Part shown: positions 1 to 7,507 of the stretch, piece by piece
Position numbering within the stretch: position 1 is the stretch's first letter
How the letters are laid out: the number at the start of each line of letters is the position of its first letter
Assembly: GCF_003426815.1 (NCBI RefSeq)
Contig: NZ_QKYK01000003.1
Coordinates: forward strand, 186,001-250,000
Origin: Desertimonas flava
Lineage (GTDB): Bacteria > Actinomycetota > Acidimicrobiia > Acidimicrobiales > Ilumatobacteraceae
DNA length: 64,000 nt
Reading direction: 5' to 3'
Made by a program: the position numbers and the translations under genes
Notes under the pieces: model-generated
Told to the model about the DNA's origin: nothing
What the model saw: the letters and a program-made list of their open reading frames with translations, nothing else
The model's database searches: none

Positions 1-2
1 TC

Positions 3-1097
3 CTCGCGGGCCACGTCGCGTTGATGCCCGACGCCCACTGGGGGATGGGTGCCACCGTCGGCTCCGTCATCCCGACCGAGGGTGCGATCGTGCCGGCTGC
101 GGTCGGTGTCGACATCGGCTGCGGCATGATCGCCGCGCGCACCGACCTCACCTCGCACGATCTGCCCGACGATCTCGATCGGCTGCACGCCATGATCGGC
201 GAAGGGATCCCGCACGGTGCCGGCCAGCAGCACGACGACGGTCGCTCCATCCCGCCGACCAACGGCGCGTCGGTCGCTCTCACGCATCGCCTGTTCGACA
301 AGGCGCAGCATCAGATGGGCACGCTCGGTGGCGGCAACCACTTCGTCGAGGTGTGCTTGGACGAGCTCGACCGGGTGTGGATCGTCCTGCACTCCGGTAG
401 CCGCGGCGTCGGCAAAGAACTCGCCGAGGTCCACATCGACAAGGCGAAGGGCCTGATGAAGTCGTACTTCATCGACCTGCCCGACCCCGACCTCGCCTAC
501 CTGGCCGAAGGGACGCCGGAGTTCGCCGACTACATCGGCGACATGCTGTGGGCCCAGCGGTACGCGATGCGGAACCGCGAGCAGATGCTGATGGCCGCGC
601 ACGAAGCATTCGACGACTTCCTCGGCCGTGGCGTCGTGATCGAGGACGTCATCAACTGCCACCACAACTTCACCGAACGCGAGCACCACCGCGGCCGGAA
701 CGTGTGGCTGACCCGCAAGGGAGCGATCCGGGCCCGGACGGGTGACCGTGGTGTGATCCCCGGCTCGATGGGCGCGGCTTCGTACATCGTGTCCGGTCTC
801 GGCAACCCGGCCAGCTACGACTCGTGCTCTCACGGCGCCGGGCGTCGCATGTCGCGGGCGAAGGCGTTCGCGACGTTCACGGCCGACTCGTTGATCGAAG
901 CGATGGCCGGCAAGGCGTGGAACGGCGCCGGCGAGGCCGCGGACCTGGTCGACGAGCATCCCGGCTCGTACAAGGACATCGACGAGGTGATGGCGAACCA
1001 GGCCGACCTCGTCACCGTCGAGCACACGCTGCACCAGATCCTGAACTTGAAGGGCAAGGACGACCGCAACCGGCGTCGCCGCAAGGGTCGCCGCTGA
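3..1097 (+). CDS. rtcB: RNA-splicing ligase RtcB, 5'-truncated by window edge
   Basis: RtcB joins 2',3'-cyclic phosphate and 5'-OH RNA ends using Mn2+ and GTP, and repairs cleaved tRNAs. The frame is open from base 3, so roughly the first 30-45 residues lie outside the window; 364 residues are visible. Recognisable blocks are MPDAHWGMG, the metal-binding Cys of DIGCGM, GGGNHF, HSGSRGVG and HGAGRRMSR, which contains the histidine that becomes guanylylated. All key residues appear intact. The stop overlaps the next start (TGATG). Phage-borne rtcB is known in actinophages, probably to counter host tRNA cleavage; that role here is inference. Confidence 0.96.
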   Translation, partial: LAGHVALMPDAHWGMGATVGSVIPTEGAIVPAAVGVDIGCGMIAARTDLTSHDLPDDLDRLHAMIGEGIPHGAGQQHDDGRSIPPTNGASVALTHRLFDKAQHQMGTLGGGNHFVEVCLDELDRVWIVLHSGSRGVGKELAEVHIDKAKGLMKSYFIDLPDPDLAYLAEGTPEFADYIGDMLWAQRYAMRNREQMLMAAHEAFDDFLGRGVVIEDVINCHHNFTEREHHRGRNVWLTRKGAIRARTGDRGVIPGSMGAASYIVSGLGNPASYDSCSHGAGRRMSRAKAFATFTADSLIEAMAGKAWNGAGEAADLVDEHPGSYKDIDEVMANQADLVTVEHTLHQILNLKGKDDRNRRRRKGRR

Positions 1098-1339
1098 TGT
1101 GCGCAACGATCGCCCTGCCGGATGGCCGGTGGCTGCACTCCCCCAGGGAGCTCGCAGCCGCCGGCCTACCCCTCTCCGACGCCGCTCTCGTCGAGCTCGC
1201 CGACGAGCTCGACGGGATGCCCGTCGAGCCGCTGGACGTGTGCCTATGCCTCGTTGACGTCCCAGCCCTGCTCGGAGGGCACGGCGTCGGCTGGTCCGAC
1301 GACGACGGCCTCTACATGGTTCGGCAGGTGCCGTTGTGA
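1097..1339 (+). CDS. Small hypothetical phage protein (80 aa)
   Basis: The ATG overlaps the rtcB stop codon, implying translational coupling. I do not recognise the family. The product is acidic, with a Cys pair (VCLCLVD) and a conserved-looking N-terminus MCATIALPDGRWLHSP. It is the second gene of a chain of overlapping small ORFs that runs to 3004. Confidence 0.7.
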   Translation: MCATIALPDGRWLHSPRELAAAGLPLSDAALVELADELDGMPVEPLDVCLCLVDVPALLGGHGVGWSDDDGLYMVRQVPL

Positions 1340-1626
1340 TCTGCAGCTGCAAGGGTCTCGAACTCTCTGACGGGACGATTGCCACGATCCGCCGCAAGGA
1401 CTGCGTGATTCACGGGCTCGGCCTGCTCGCCGTGCCCGGCGTGAGTAGCGCTCTCGCCGACGTGGCCCGAAAGGTCGGCGAGTCGGTGGGTGCGTCGATC
1501 GGCGCCGCGCTGGCCGCAGCCGGGCTCGCGGTCGTCGAGCCGTACCGGCAAGCGATCGCCGAAGCACACAAGGCCGAAGAGGCCGCCGTCCGCGCGGCCG
1601 TACTGGAAGGAGCCAAACATGAGTGA
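1336..1626 (+). CDS. Small hypothetical phage protein (96 aa)
   Basis: The GTG start overlaps the previous stop as GTGA. The N-terminus carries two cysteines in a CSC motif and another at about residue 23, possibly metal-binding. The remainder is Ala-rich and predicted helical, with an amphipathic or weakly hydrophobic stretch ASIGAALAAAGLAVV that could be membrane-associated. Family not recognised. Confidence 0.65.
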   Translation: MICSCKGLELSDGTIATIRRKDCVIHGLGLLAVPGVSSALADVARKVGESVGASIGAALAAAGLAVVEPYRQAIAEAHKAEEAAVRAAVLEGAKHE

Positions 1627-2002
1627 CGTCCCCGCGGGCTGCTGGCCTGTCGAGTTCCCGATCGTTGCCCGGATCGGCACCCCGACGGTCGACAACCGGC
1701 TGGTGACCGTTCCGCCGATCGTCGACGTGCCTGTTCCGATCCTGCACGGGACCGAGCAGGTCGGTGTCATCACCGCGGTGGCGGCCATGCCCGACGGGCT
1801 CGCCGCGATTCGCTGGTTCACGACCCCGGCCTGGGACGGCCTCGTCCCGTGTCTCGATGCCGAGGGCGGTGAATGGGTGATCGTCGGAGACATGCACGAG
1901 TTGCGCGGCGACTGGCGGCTCGCCGCGGTCACGATGTGTCCTGTAGCAGAGGCGCCGTGGCCCGACCTCGACGTGATCGTCGGCGACCAGGTGCCAGCGT
2001 GA
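1619..2002 (+). CDS. Hypothetical phage protein (127 aa)
   Basis: The start ATG at 1619 lies inside the end of the preceding gene and has an AAGGAG ribosome site about 8 bases upstream. A longer frame runs back to 1490, but it would overlap the previous gene by over 130 bases and lacks that site. The sequence is a mixed beta-rich soluble protein with several Trp residues. Family not recognised. Confidence 0.65.
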   Translation: MSDVPAGCWPVEFPIVARIGTPTVDNRLVTVPPIVDVPVPILHGTEQVGVITAVAAMPDGLAAIRWFTTPAWDGLVPCLDAEGGEWVIVGDMHELRGDWRLAAVTMCPVAEAPWPDLDVIVGDQVPA

Positions 2003-2148
2003 GCGATCAAGGCGAGCCGACCAAGGTGACCATCGTCATCCACGCACCGCCCCAGCCGAACCTGGATCCGTGCGCACGGGGGGCCCACGCCTGGGCGTGG
2101 CTCACCGCCGGCGGCCAGCAGTGCGCGGCGTGCGGAGCCAGGCGATGA
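1999..2148 (+). CDS. Tiny zinc-ribbon-like protein (49 aa)
   Basis: The GTG start overlaps the upstream stop (GTGA) and the stop overlaps the next ATG (ATGA). The C-terminus has a CAAC knuckle, with a further Cys and His at CARGAHAWAW, the spacing seen in many very small phage zinc-binding proteins. Function unknown; the zinc assignment is inference from cysteine spacing. Confidence 0.55.
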   Translation: MSDQGEPTKVTIVIHAPPQPNLDPCARGAHAWAWLTAGGQQCAACGARR

Positions 2149-2612
2149 TCGTCGAGACCACGCTCGTCAACGGTCACGGGTTGTTCAACGTCCGGCCGAT
2201 CGCCCCCGACGGCATCGAACTTCCTGCAGCGTTGTACTCGACGGCCGCGCTGCAGCTGGGCCACATGCGGGAGCGTGACTGCACGCCGTGGCGGTTCGAG
2301 ATCCGCTTCTCGCTGGCGATGGTCCGCTGGCTCGGCCCGGCCGGGCTGGCCGCGCTCGCGCGGATCGACGCGTTCGACGACGTCCCGGTGATCCGACCGG
2401 AAGAGCCGTTCGCTCCGTGGGTCGAGCCGGCCTCGATCAACGACTGGTTCGAAGCTGTGGCACTCCGCCTCGTCGCCTCCACGGTCCCGGTCCCCGAGTC
2501 GCACCACGCCCGCAACCTGGAGGTGATCGGGCATGAGCTCGGCATCCACGCCGTCGCCTGGGAGCATGTCATCACCCGCCGTCACCTCGAAACGTCAGGA
2601 TGGACCCGATGA
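2145..2612 (+). CDS. Hypothetical phage protein (155 aa)
   Basis: It begins at the ATG overlapping the preceding TGA and ends overlapping the next start. There is no signal peptide or membrane segment. The C-terminal part has several His residues (ESHHARN, ITRRHLE). Family not recognised; its position in a chain of coupled small genes suggests an early or accessory phage function. Confidence 0.65.
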   Translation: MIVETTLVNGHGLFNVRPIAPDGIELPAALYSTAALQLGHMRERDCTPWRFEIRFSLAMVRWLGPAGLAALARIDAFDDVPVIRPEEPFAPWVEPASINDWFEAVALRLVASTVPVPESHHARNLEVIGHELGIHAVAWEHVITRRHLETSGWTR

Positions 2613-3004
2613 CCTACGAGATGTTTGAAGCGGCCGAGGCATTCCGGTTCCCCGACGTCGAAGCCCAGCAACGCGTCGTCGACGAACTGCGCGCCAGCCT
2701 GGCTGCCGCTGTCGGCGACGTCGCCGGCAAGCTGATGCTCGAGCTCGGCGTCCGAGCCCGAGCCGCCCACGTAGCGGCGGCCCATCTCGTCCCGCACGCC
2801 GTTGCGCGCGACCGCATGGACGCCTGCCGTGTCGCCATCAGCTTCGTGGCCGTCGACGATCGAGAGCTCGCCGAACGGTATCTGCAGTGGTGTTCGTCGG
2901 GCCGGCTCGACGCCACCCGGCCAGCAAGAATGTTGATCGACCGGTCGAAGCTGCCACCGCATCTGCGCGCCCGCCTCGACAGCCACCCGTCCGCCGACGG
3001 CTGA
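2609..3004 (+). CDS. Hypothetical phage protein (131 aa)
   Basis: An in-frame ATG also exists at 2600, but 2609 is preferred because AGGA sits 7-8 bases upstream and the ATG overlaps the previous stop (ATGA). The product is Ala/Arg-rich and predicted mainly helical. Family not recognised. It is the last gene of the overlapping chain that starts with rtcB. Confidence 0.65.
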   Translation: MTYEMFEAAEAFRFPDVEAQQRVVDELRASLAAAVGDVAGKLMLELGVRARAAHVAAAHLVPHAVARDRMDACRVAISFVAVDDRELAERYLQWCSSGRLDATRPARMLIDRSKLPPHLRARLDSHPSADG

Positions 3005-3025
3005 TCAGGGAGTACCGTCGCCGAT

Positions 3026-3274
3026 ATGGCGAAGGTGCATTGGCGGCCCGAGGCCGCCGACGATTTGGACGGCGCGACGGTGTTCGTCCACGCCGGCTTC
3101 CCGGACGTGCGCATCCAGCCTGGTGAGCACACGGACGCTGCCGGTGGAGTGTGGCCGCACGGCGTGCAGGTGACGGTCCGCGATGACGAGCACGGCTGGC
3201 TGCCGGTAGACAGCGGCTCGTTCTTCTGGGTCCACGAGGCCGAGGCGTGGGCGGAGAGAGAACTGGCACCCTGA
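3026..3274 (+). CDS. Small hypothetical protein (82 aa), probably leaderless
   Basis: A TACCGT hexamer ends 7 bases before the ATG and no Shine-Dalgarno is present. The same TANNNT-N7-start arrangement precedes several chromosomal genes in this window (45199, 45873, 48386), which points to a leaderless transcript. The protein is beta-rich with many His and Trp residues and has no recognised domain. Confidence 0.6.
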   Translation: MAKVHWRPEAADDLDGATVFVHAGFPDVRIQPGEHTDAAGGVWPHGVQVTVRDDEHGWLPVDSGSFFWVHEAEAWAERELAP

Positions 3275-3292
3275 CCGCATAGGGTTTGAGGG

Positions 3293-3332
3293 GCCGGCGG
3301 GGCTGGTTTGCCCACACCACGGCCCCGCCGGC
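3293..3332. terminator. Hairpin 1, 11-bp GC stem
   Basis: GCCGGCGGGGC at 3293-3303 pairs perfectly with GCCCCGCCGGC at 3322-3332 around an 18-base loop. It lies just after the stop at 3274, so it may end the upstream operon. There is no U tract. Confidence 0.55.
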
Positions 3333-3416
3333 ACTGTGACCAGGGCGATCATCGATTCTGTCGCCACGATCCAGAGGCCGAAAACACTGGTCCAGTGGCT
3401 GGTCTAGCCTTTCGTC

Positions 3417-3453
3417 GCCGGCGGGGAGTACGCCACAACGTCACCCTGCCGGC
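3417..3453. repeat. Hairpin 2, same stem family
   Basis: GCCGGCGGGG at 3417-3426 pairs with CCCTGCCGGC at 3444-3453, with one G-U wobble in RNA. The sequence differs from hairpins 1 and 3 but keeps the GCCGGC core. Confidence 0.5.
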
Positions 3454-3525
3454 ACCATCTCGATGAGCGCGTAATCTAGGCGGCAACAGCTGTCGGCCAT
3501 TCCACCACCGGGCTGACGGCGGCCA

Positions 3526-3559
3526 GCCGGCAGGGCCGAGGACCAACGGCCCTGCCGGC
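3526..3559. repeat. Hairpin 3, 13-bp perfect stem
   Basis: GCCGGCAGGGCCG at 3526-3538 pairs perfectly with CGGCCCTGCCGGC at 3547-3559 around an 8-base loop. It ends 36 bases before the next start codon, so it would lie in the leader or promoter region of the oxygenase gene. Confidence 0.55.
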
Positions 3560-3595
3560 GCTCGCGATGTCACCCCAGCGGCGCACGATCGACCG

Positions 3596-4258
3596 ATGAG
3601 CGACACCCGCTACGGTCAACCCCCTGTCGACGTCGGCCCCGTCGCAGTCGAGTTCGTCGAGCTCATGCACTGGATGTATTTACCGGTGAAGATGGCCGGC
3701 ACATACGGGTTCAGGTATCCCGACAACGTCCGGTTCCTCGAGCCCCTCGTCGACGCCGCCACCCACGATTTCTTCGGCTGCTACGACGATGGCGGGTTGC
3801 GAGCGGTGCGCGACCATTACGTCTACCTGACCTGCCGGCGCGGTTGGGCGACACCGGACAACCCGATCAACCGACCGGGCTGGCACACCGACGGGTTCGG
3901 CACCGACGACATCAACTACGTGTGGTGCGACCGGTGGGGCACCCGCTGGGCCGTCCACGACTTCGACGACATCTCCGGCGACCACATCGAGTCGATGCAC
4001 CAGTTCGAGACCCAGGCCCGAACAACCGGCGCCGCCGAACCCGGCCGCCTGTACCGCCTCGACCAGTACGTCGTCCACGCAACGCCGATCATTCCCGACG
4101 ACGGCGGCTGGCGGTCGTTCGTGAAGGTGTCGTTCTCGACGGCCCGCTACGATCTGGCCGGCAACAGCCACAACCACCTGTTCGACTACGACTGGACGAT
4201 GCGGGACCGCGACGACGTCCGCAACGACCCGTGGACGGCGGGGAAGGACCACTCGTGA
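3596..4258 (+). CDS. Putative 2-oxoglutarate/Fe(II)-dependent oxygenase (220 aa)
   Basis: The sequence has the residue pattern of the double-stranded beta-helix oxygenases: H97-x-D99 in GWHTDG, a distal H161 in YVVHATPII, and R173 twelve residues later, the position that usually binds the 2-oxoglutarate carboxylate. Enzymes of this fold hydroxylate bases, amino acids or other small molecules. The substrate cannot be told from sequence; phage members are sometimes linked to DNA-base modification. The gene stands alone after a hairpin-rich gap and is followed by an overlapping membrane-protein gene. The family assignment rests on these motifs only. Confidence 0.6.
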   Translation: MSDTRYGQPPVDVGPVAVEFVELMHWMYLPVKMAGTYGFRYPDNVRFLEPLVDAATHDFFGCYDDGGLRAVRDHYVYLTCRRGWATPDNPINRPGWHTDGFGTDDINYVWCDRWGTRWAVHDFDDISGDHIESMHQFETQARTTGAAEPGRLYRLDQYVVHATPIIPDDGGWRSFVKVSFSTARYDLAGNSHNHLFDYDWTMRDRDDVRNDPWTAGKDHS

Positions 4259-4599
4259 AGCTGCGAGACCTCGTCACCGTCGGGTTCGCCGCGCACCGAG
4301 CCGCCCGCGCCGTCGCCACCGATTCGATCACGAAGCCGTTGCGTGACCGGCTGGAGGTGTGGTCGATCGACATCGAAGCGTCCGACGCCCAGGTGGCGCG
4401 CCGCGAGAAGCTGGTGCAGCTTGTGCGATGCCAGTACTGCTGCGGGTTCTGGCTGGCGCTCGTCACGTTCGCCGCGCTGGTCGCCGCACGCCGCAAGGGC
4501 TGGTGGCTGCTCGAGCGGTGCATCGACGGTTGGGCCGGCGCCGGCGTGCAGTCGACGATCACGTCGTTCCGCCAGATGATCGACGACCACACCGATTGA
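4255..4599 (+). CDS. DUF1360-like membrane protein (114 aa)
   Basis: The GTG start overlaps the upstream stop (GTGA). The layout fits DUF1360 phage proteins: an N-terminal helix with Thr-Asp and basic residues (LRDRLEVWSI), a central CQYCCGFW cysteine motif, and a hydrophobic segment FWLALVTFAALVA directly after it. Members are common near structural genes of actinophages and have no known function. A membrane location is inferred from the hydrophobic segment. Confidence 0.65.
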   Translation: MKLRDLVTVGFAAHRAARAVATDSITKPLRDRLEVWSIDIEASDAQVARREKLVQLVRCQYCCGFWLALVTFAALVAARRKGWWLLERCIDGWAGAGVQSTITSFRQMIDDHTD

Positions 4600-4611
4600 A
4601 TACCTCTGGAA

Positions 4612-4625
4612 CATGATGATGCGCG
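4612..4625 (+). promoter_or_regulatory. Dyad element copy a (before portal operon)
   Basis: CATGATGATGCGCG is one of six close matches to CATYATGATGYGTG that precede virion operons. It begins 30 bases upstream of the portal start. Confidence 0.6.
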
Positions 4626-4641
4626 CCTAGTCTGTGAGGCT

Positions 4642-6675
4642 ATGGCCCCGGCGAGCACGAAGGCAGCGAAGCAACGCCGCCTGTTCAACCGCAAGCCCGA
4701 ACGCCACGGCTCGTTCGCCATGACCCAGCCGAACCGGGCCCACGCCACGTCATCGACCGCGGCGACCCGCCAAGTCAAAGACGGCGTCAAGCCGCGCAAC
4801 ACGCTCGACGGCTGGCAGCCCGAGGCGTACATGTACTCCGACGAGATCGGAGAGGTCGGCTACGTCAACAACCTCAAGGCGAACTCGGCCGCCGACTGCG
4901 AACTCGTCCTGCAGGAGTACGACGCCGACGCCGACGACTGGAAGGACTCAGAGGACGTCCGAGCCGCCCGGGTGATGAAGGCGTTCGTGTCGCCGCACGG
5001 CGGCCAGTCCGAACTGATCCGCCGCGCGTTCCTGCACCTCGACATCGCCGGCGAGACGATGCTCGTCGGGTCGCCGACCAAGGAACTTGGCATCTCGACG
5101 GGAATCTGGTGGGAGTTCCTGTCGTCCGAAGAGCTCGTCATCACGCGGGGCAACGCGAAGCCGCGCCGCAAGCGTGACGGCATCAGCCAGGGCGAAGACC
5201 TCGACCAGGACGCCTACATCGCCCGCCTCTACCGCAGCCATCCTCGGTTCTCCGATCTGGCAGATTCGCCGATGCGCCGCGTGCTCGGCATCTGCTCGGA
5301 GGTGCTGACGCTCACGCAGATGGTCTCGGCAATCGCCCGAAGCCGGCTCGCCGCGGGCATCTTGTACGTGCCCGAAGAGTTGTCGTTCGCCGTCGACGAC
5401 GAGTCCGACGAGGTGCTCGACGCCGACGACGAGGGCTACGACGAGAACTCGATCGAACCGTTCCTCAAGGACCTCGAAGAGCACCTCAAGGCGCCAGTCG
5501 AGGACCGCACCTCCGTCGCATCGCTGGTGCCGCTGATCCTCCGCGGTCCCGCCGAGATGAAGGACAAGGTCGGTCTCATCGAGATCGCCCGCAACCTCGA
5601 CACGTGGGCCCAGGAGCTTCGCAAGGAAGCCCTCAGCCGGTTGGCGACCGGCATGGACATCGACCCGGCCTACCTCGAAGGCAAGTCGCAGGTGAACCAC
5701 TGGGGGACGTGGAACATCGACAACGAGTTCGTGATGAAGCACGTCGCCCCCACCGGGTCGCTCGTCGCCGACTTCGTGACCGTCGCCTACCTGCGACCCA
5801 TGCTCGAGACGTTCGAAGCGATGTCGGAGGACGACGCGCTGCGGTTCCGTGTCGTGTTCGACACGTCGAAGATCATGGCCCGCTCCGACGAGGCCGCGAA
5901 CGCCCGCCTGCTGCACACCGAGTTGCAGTTGTCCGACTCGTCACTGCGATCGTCGAACGGTTTCGACGAGTCCGACGCACCCGACCCCGACGAGCTCAAG
6001 CGGCGGATGGCGTGGCGTCTGCTCGAGAAGGCGCCCGTCCAGCTGGGCCCGGCGCTCGGCCCGCTCGTCGGTCTCGACGACGTCGACTGGTCGAAGGTGA
6101 CCCCGCAGCAGATCATCGGCAACCCGTCGAACCCGACCCGACCGGACCTCGACGGGCCCGACGACGTGTCCGGGATGCAGCCCCCCGAGCAGCAGTCGCA
6201 GGAAGAGGCCGAACGGATCCCCGGCATGTCGATGCTGATCGAACGAGTCGCCACCGCCGCGGACGCCGCGGTGGACCGGGCGATCGACACGGCGGCGTCA
6301 CGGGTCGTGTCGAAGGCCCGCAAGAACCTGTCGATCAAGGACCGCATCGCGACGGTCGACAAGGGCCGCGTCCTCACCGTCGTCGCCCCCGCTGATCTCG
6401 GCGAGCTCGGCTTGAATGCCGGACAGCTGCTCGCCGGCGCCTGGGACACGGTCGGGTTGAAGGTGCGCGGCTGGGTCCGCTCGTACCTCGAGCAGCGCGG
6501 CCGCGACGGACTGGCGGCCGACGACATCGCTGCGTTGGCGTCGTCGAACCTGTGCTCCGCCCTCGATCGGCTCGTCAGCGACCGGCTGCACACGCAGCTG
6601 TCGCCGAACGGCAACGGGCTGCGCGTGCCGCACCGTCTCGTGATCGACGCGTTGGCTCACGCCGGAGTGGGGTGA
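4642..6675 (+). CDS. Portal protein (677 aa)
   Basis: The portal forms the dodecameric ring at one capsid vertex through which DNA is packaged and to which the tail attaches. The length, the position directly before a MuF-domain gene, and blocks such as EVGYVNNLKANSA, GIWWEFLSSEEL and MDIDPAYLEGKSQVNHWGTW fit actinophage portal proteins. The C-terminal 150 residues are Ala-rich and helical. The start at 4642 follows a weak GAGG ribosome site; a second in-frame Met (MTQPNRAHAT) is possible. The terminase that normally precedes it is not in the window. Confidence 0.85.
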   Translation: MAPASTKAAKQRRLFNRKPERHGSFAMTQPNRAHATSSTAATRQVKDGVKPRNTLDGWQPEAYMYSDEIGEVGYVNNLKANSAADCELVLQEYDADADDWKDSEDVRAARVMKAFVSPHGGQSELIRRAFLHLDIAGETMLVGSPTKELGISTGIWWEFLSSEELVITRGNAKPRRKRDGISQGEDLDQDAYIARLYRSHPRFSDLADSPMRRVLGICSEVLTLTQMVSAIARSRLAAGILYVPEELSFAVDDESDEVLDADDEGYDENSIEPFLKDLEEHLKAPVEDRTSVASLVPLILRGPAEMKDKVGLIEIARNLDTWAQELRKEALSRLATGMDIDPAYLEGKSQVNHWGTWNIDNEFVMKHVAPTGSLVADFVTVAYLRPMLETFEAMSEDDALRFRVVFDTSKIMARSDEAANARLLHTELQLSDSSLRSSNGFDESDAPDPDELKRRMAWRLLEKAPVQLGPALGPLVGLDDVDWSKVTPQQIIGNPSNPTRPDLDGPDDVSGMQPPEQQSQEEAERIPGMSMLIERVATAADAAVDRAIDTAASRVVSKARKNLSIKDRIATVDKGRVLTVVAPADLGELGLNAGQLLAGAWDTVGLKVRGWVRSYLEQRGRDGLAADDIAALASSNLCSALDRLVSDRLHTQLSPNGNGLRVPHRLVIDALAHAGVG

Positions 6676-7490
6676 TGGTCGACCTCGGCGTCGAGGCGCC
6701 GTCGTCGCTGAACGTCACCGAGATGACCGACTGGCTCGACACGGTGGCTGCCAAGCTGGCCGCCGCGGTGTCCGATGTGATGGGCGACATGGTCAACGAG
6801 GCGTTCAACGCGGCCGCGGCGTCGCCGGTAGCGACCGCTGCGTCGGTGTCGGCGGTGTCGTCGAGTTGGTCGACCTACGTCACGTCGAATCTGGCTCCGA
6901 CGCTCGCCGTGCTGTTCTCGCAGGCCGGCCAGATCGGCTTCGGTCGCATCGACACGCCACTCGTCGACGTGTGGGGCATCGAGTTGGGCCGCCTGGGGCT
7001 CGTGCACGCCGACCAGCGCGCCGTACTGCTGAACAGGATCGGCAGGGACATGTCGGCCCTGGTGCGTGCACAGACCGCCGGCTACGGCAGCCTCGACCTG
7101 GGCGTCGAAGTCCCGGGCGGAGCGGTCGAGGCGATTCACCGGTTCGCCCGCACCCGCGGCGAGTCGGTCGGCTGGATGGAGGCGTACACGGCGGGCAGCC
7201 GCGGTGTGATCACCGGCCAACGAGTCATGGGCCCGGCCGGCGCGGTCGAGAAGGAATGGATCGCCGTCATGGACTCTCGGACCCGTCCGACGCATTCGAT
7301 GGCGGACTCACAGACCGTGCTGATCGGCGAACAGTTCCAGGTCGGTGTCTCAATGATGGACGGCCCCCACGACCCGTCGGCCCCCTCGAACGAGGTGATG
7401 GGGTGCCGCTGCCAGCTGCGCTACCTGTACCCCGGCGACCGGCGAAGAGACGGCACAACCGTCGCACGTCCCACGCATCATGATGTGTAG
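6675..7490 (+). CDS. MuF-like minor head protein (271 aa)
   Basis: MuF proteins sit inside the capsid at the portal and are injected or aid head assembly. The C-terminal block has the family signature: KEWIAVMDSRTRPTHS, then GEQFQVG, then NEVMGCRCQLRY. The N-terminal half is helical and Ala-rich. The ATG at 6675 overlaps the portal stop; an in-frame GTG one codon earlier is equally possible. The last codons overlap a copy of the dyad element, whose CATCATGATG core encodes the final HHD. Confidence 0.85.
   Translation: MVDLGVEAPSSLNVTEMTDWLDTVAAKLAAAVSDVMGDMVNEAFNAAAASPVATAASVSAVSSSWSTYVTSNLAPTLAVLFSQAGQIGFGRIDTPLVDVWGIELGRLGLVHADQRAVLLNRIGRDMSALVRAQTAGYGSLDLGVEVPGGAVEAIHRFARTRGESVGWMEAYTAGSRGVITGQRVMGPAGAVEKEWIAVMDSRTRPTHSMADSQTVLIGEQFQVGVSMMDGPHDPSAPSNEVMGCRCQLRYLYPGDRRRDGTTVARPTHHDV
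7476..7489 (+). promoter_or_regulatory. Dyad element copy b (before protease)
   Basis: CATCATGATGTGTA overlaps the stop region of the MuF gene. It contains a perfect 10-base palindrome and begins 32 bases before the protease start. Confidence 0.6.
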
Positions 7491-7507
7491 CGGCCATACT
7501 GGTAGTC

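Larger units (their letters stand above)
3275..3595. other. Intergenic region with three GCCGGC hairpins
   Basis: This 321-base gap contains no convincing gene on either strand. It holds three successive inverted repeats built on GCCGGC(G/A)GGG and its complement, plus a 13-base palindrome CACTGGTCCAGTG at 3385-3397. It probably combines termination of the rtcB-side operon with control of the oxygenase gene downstream; that role is inference. Confidence 0.6.
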
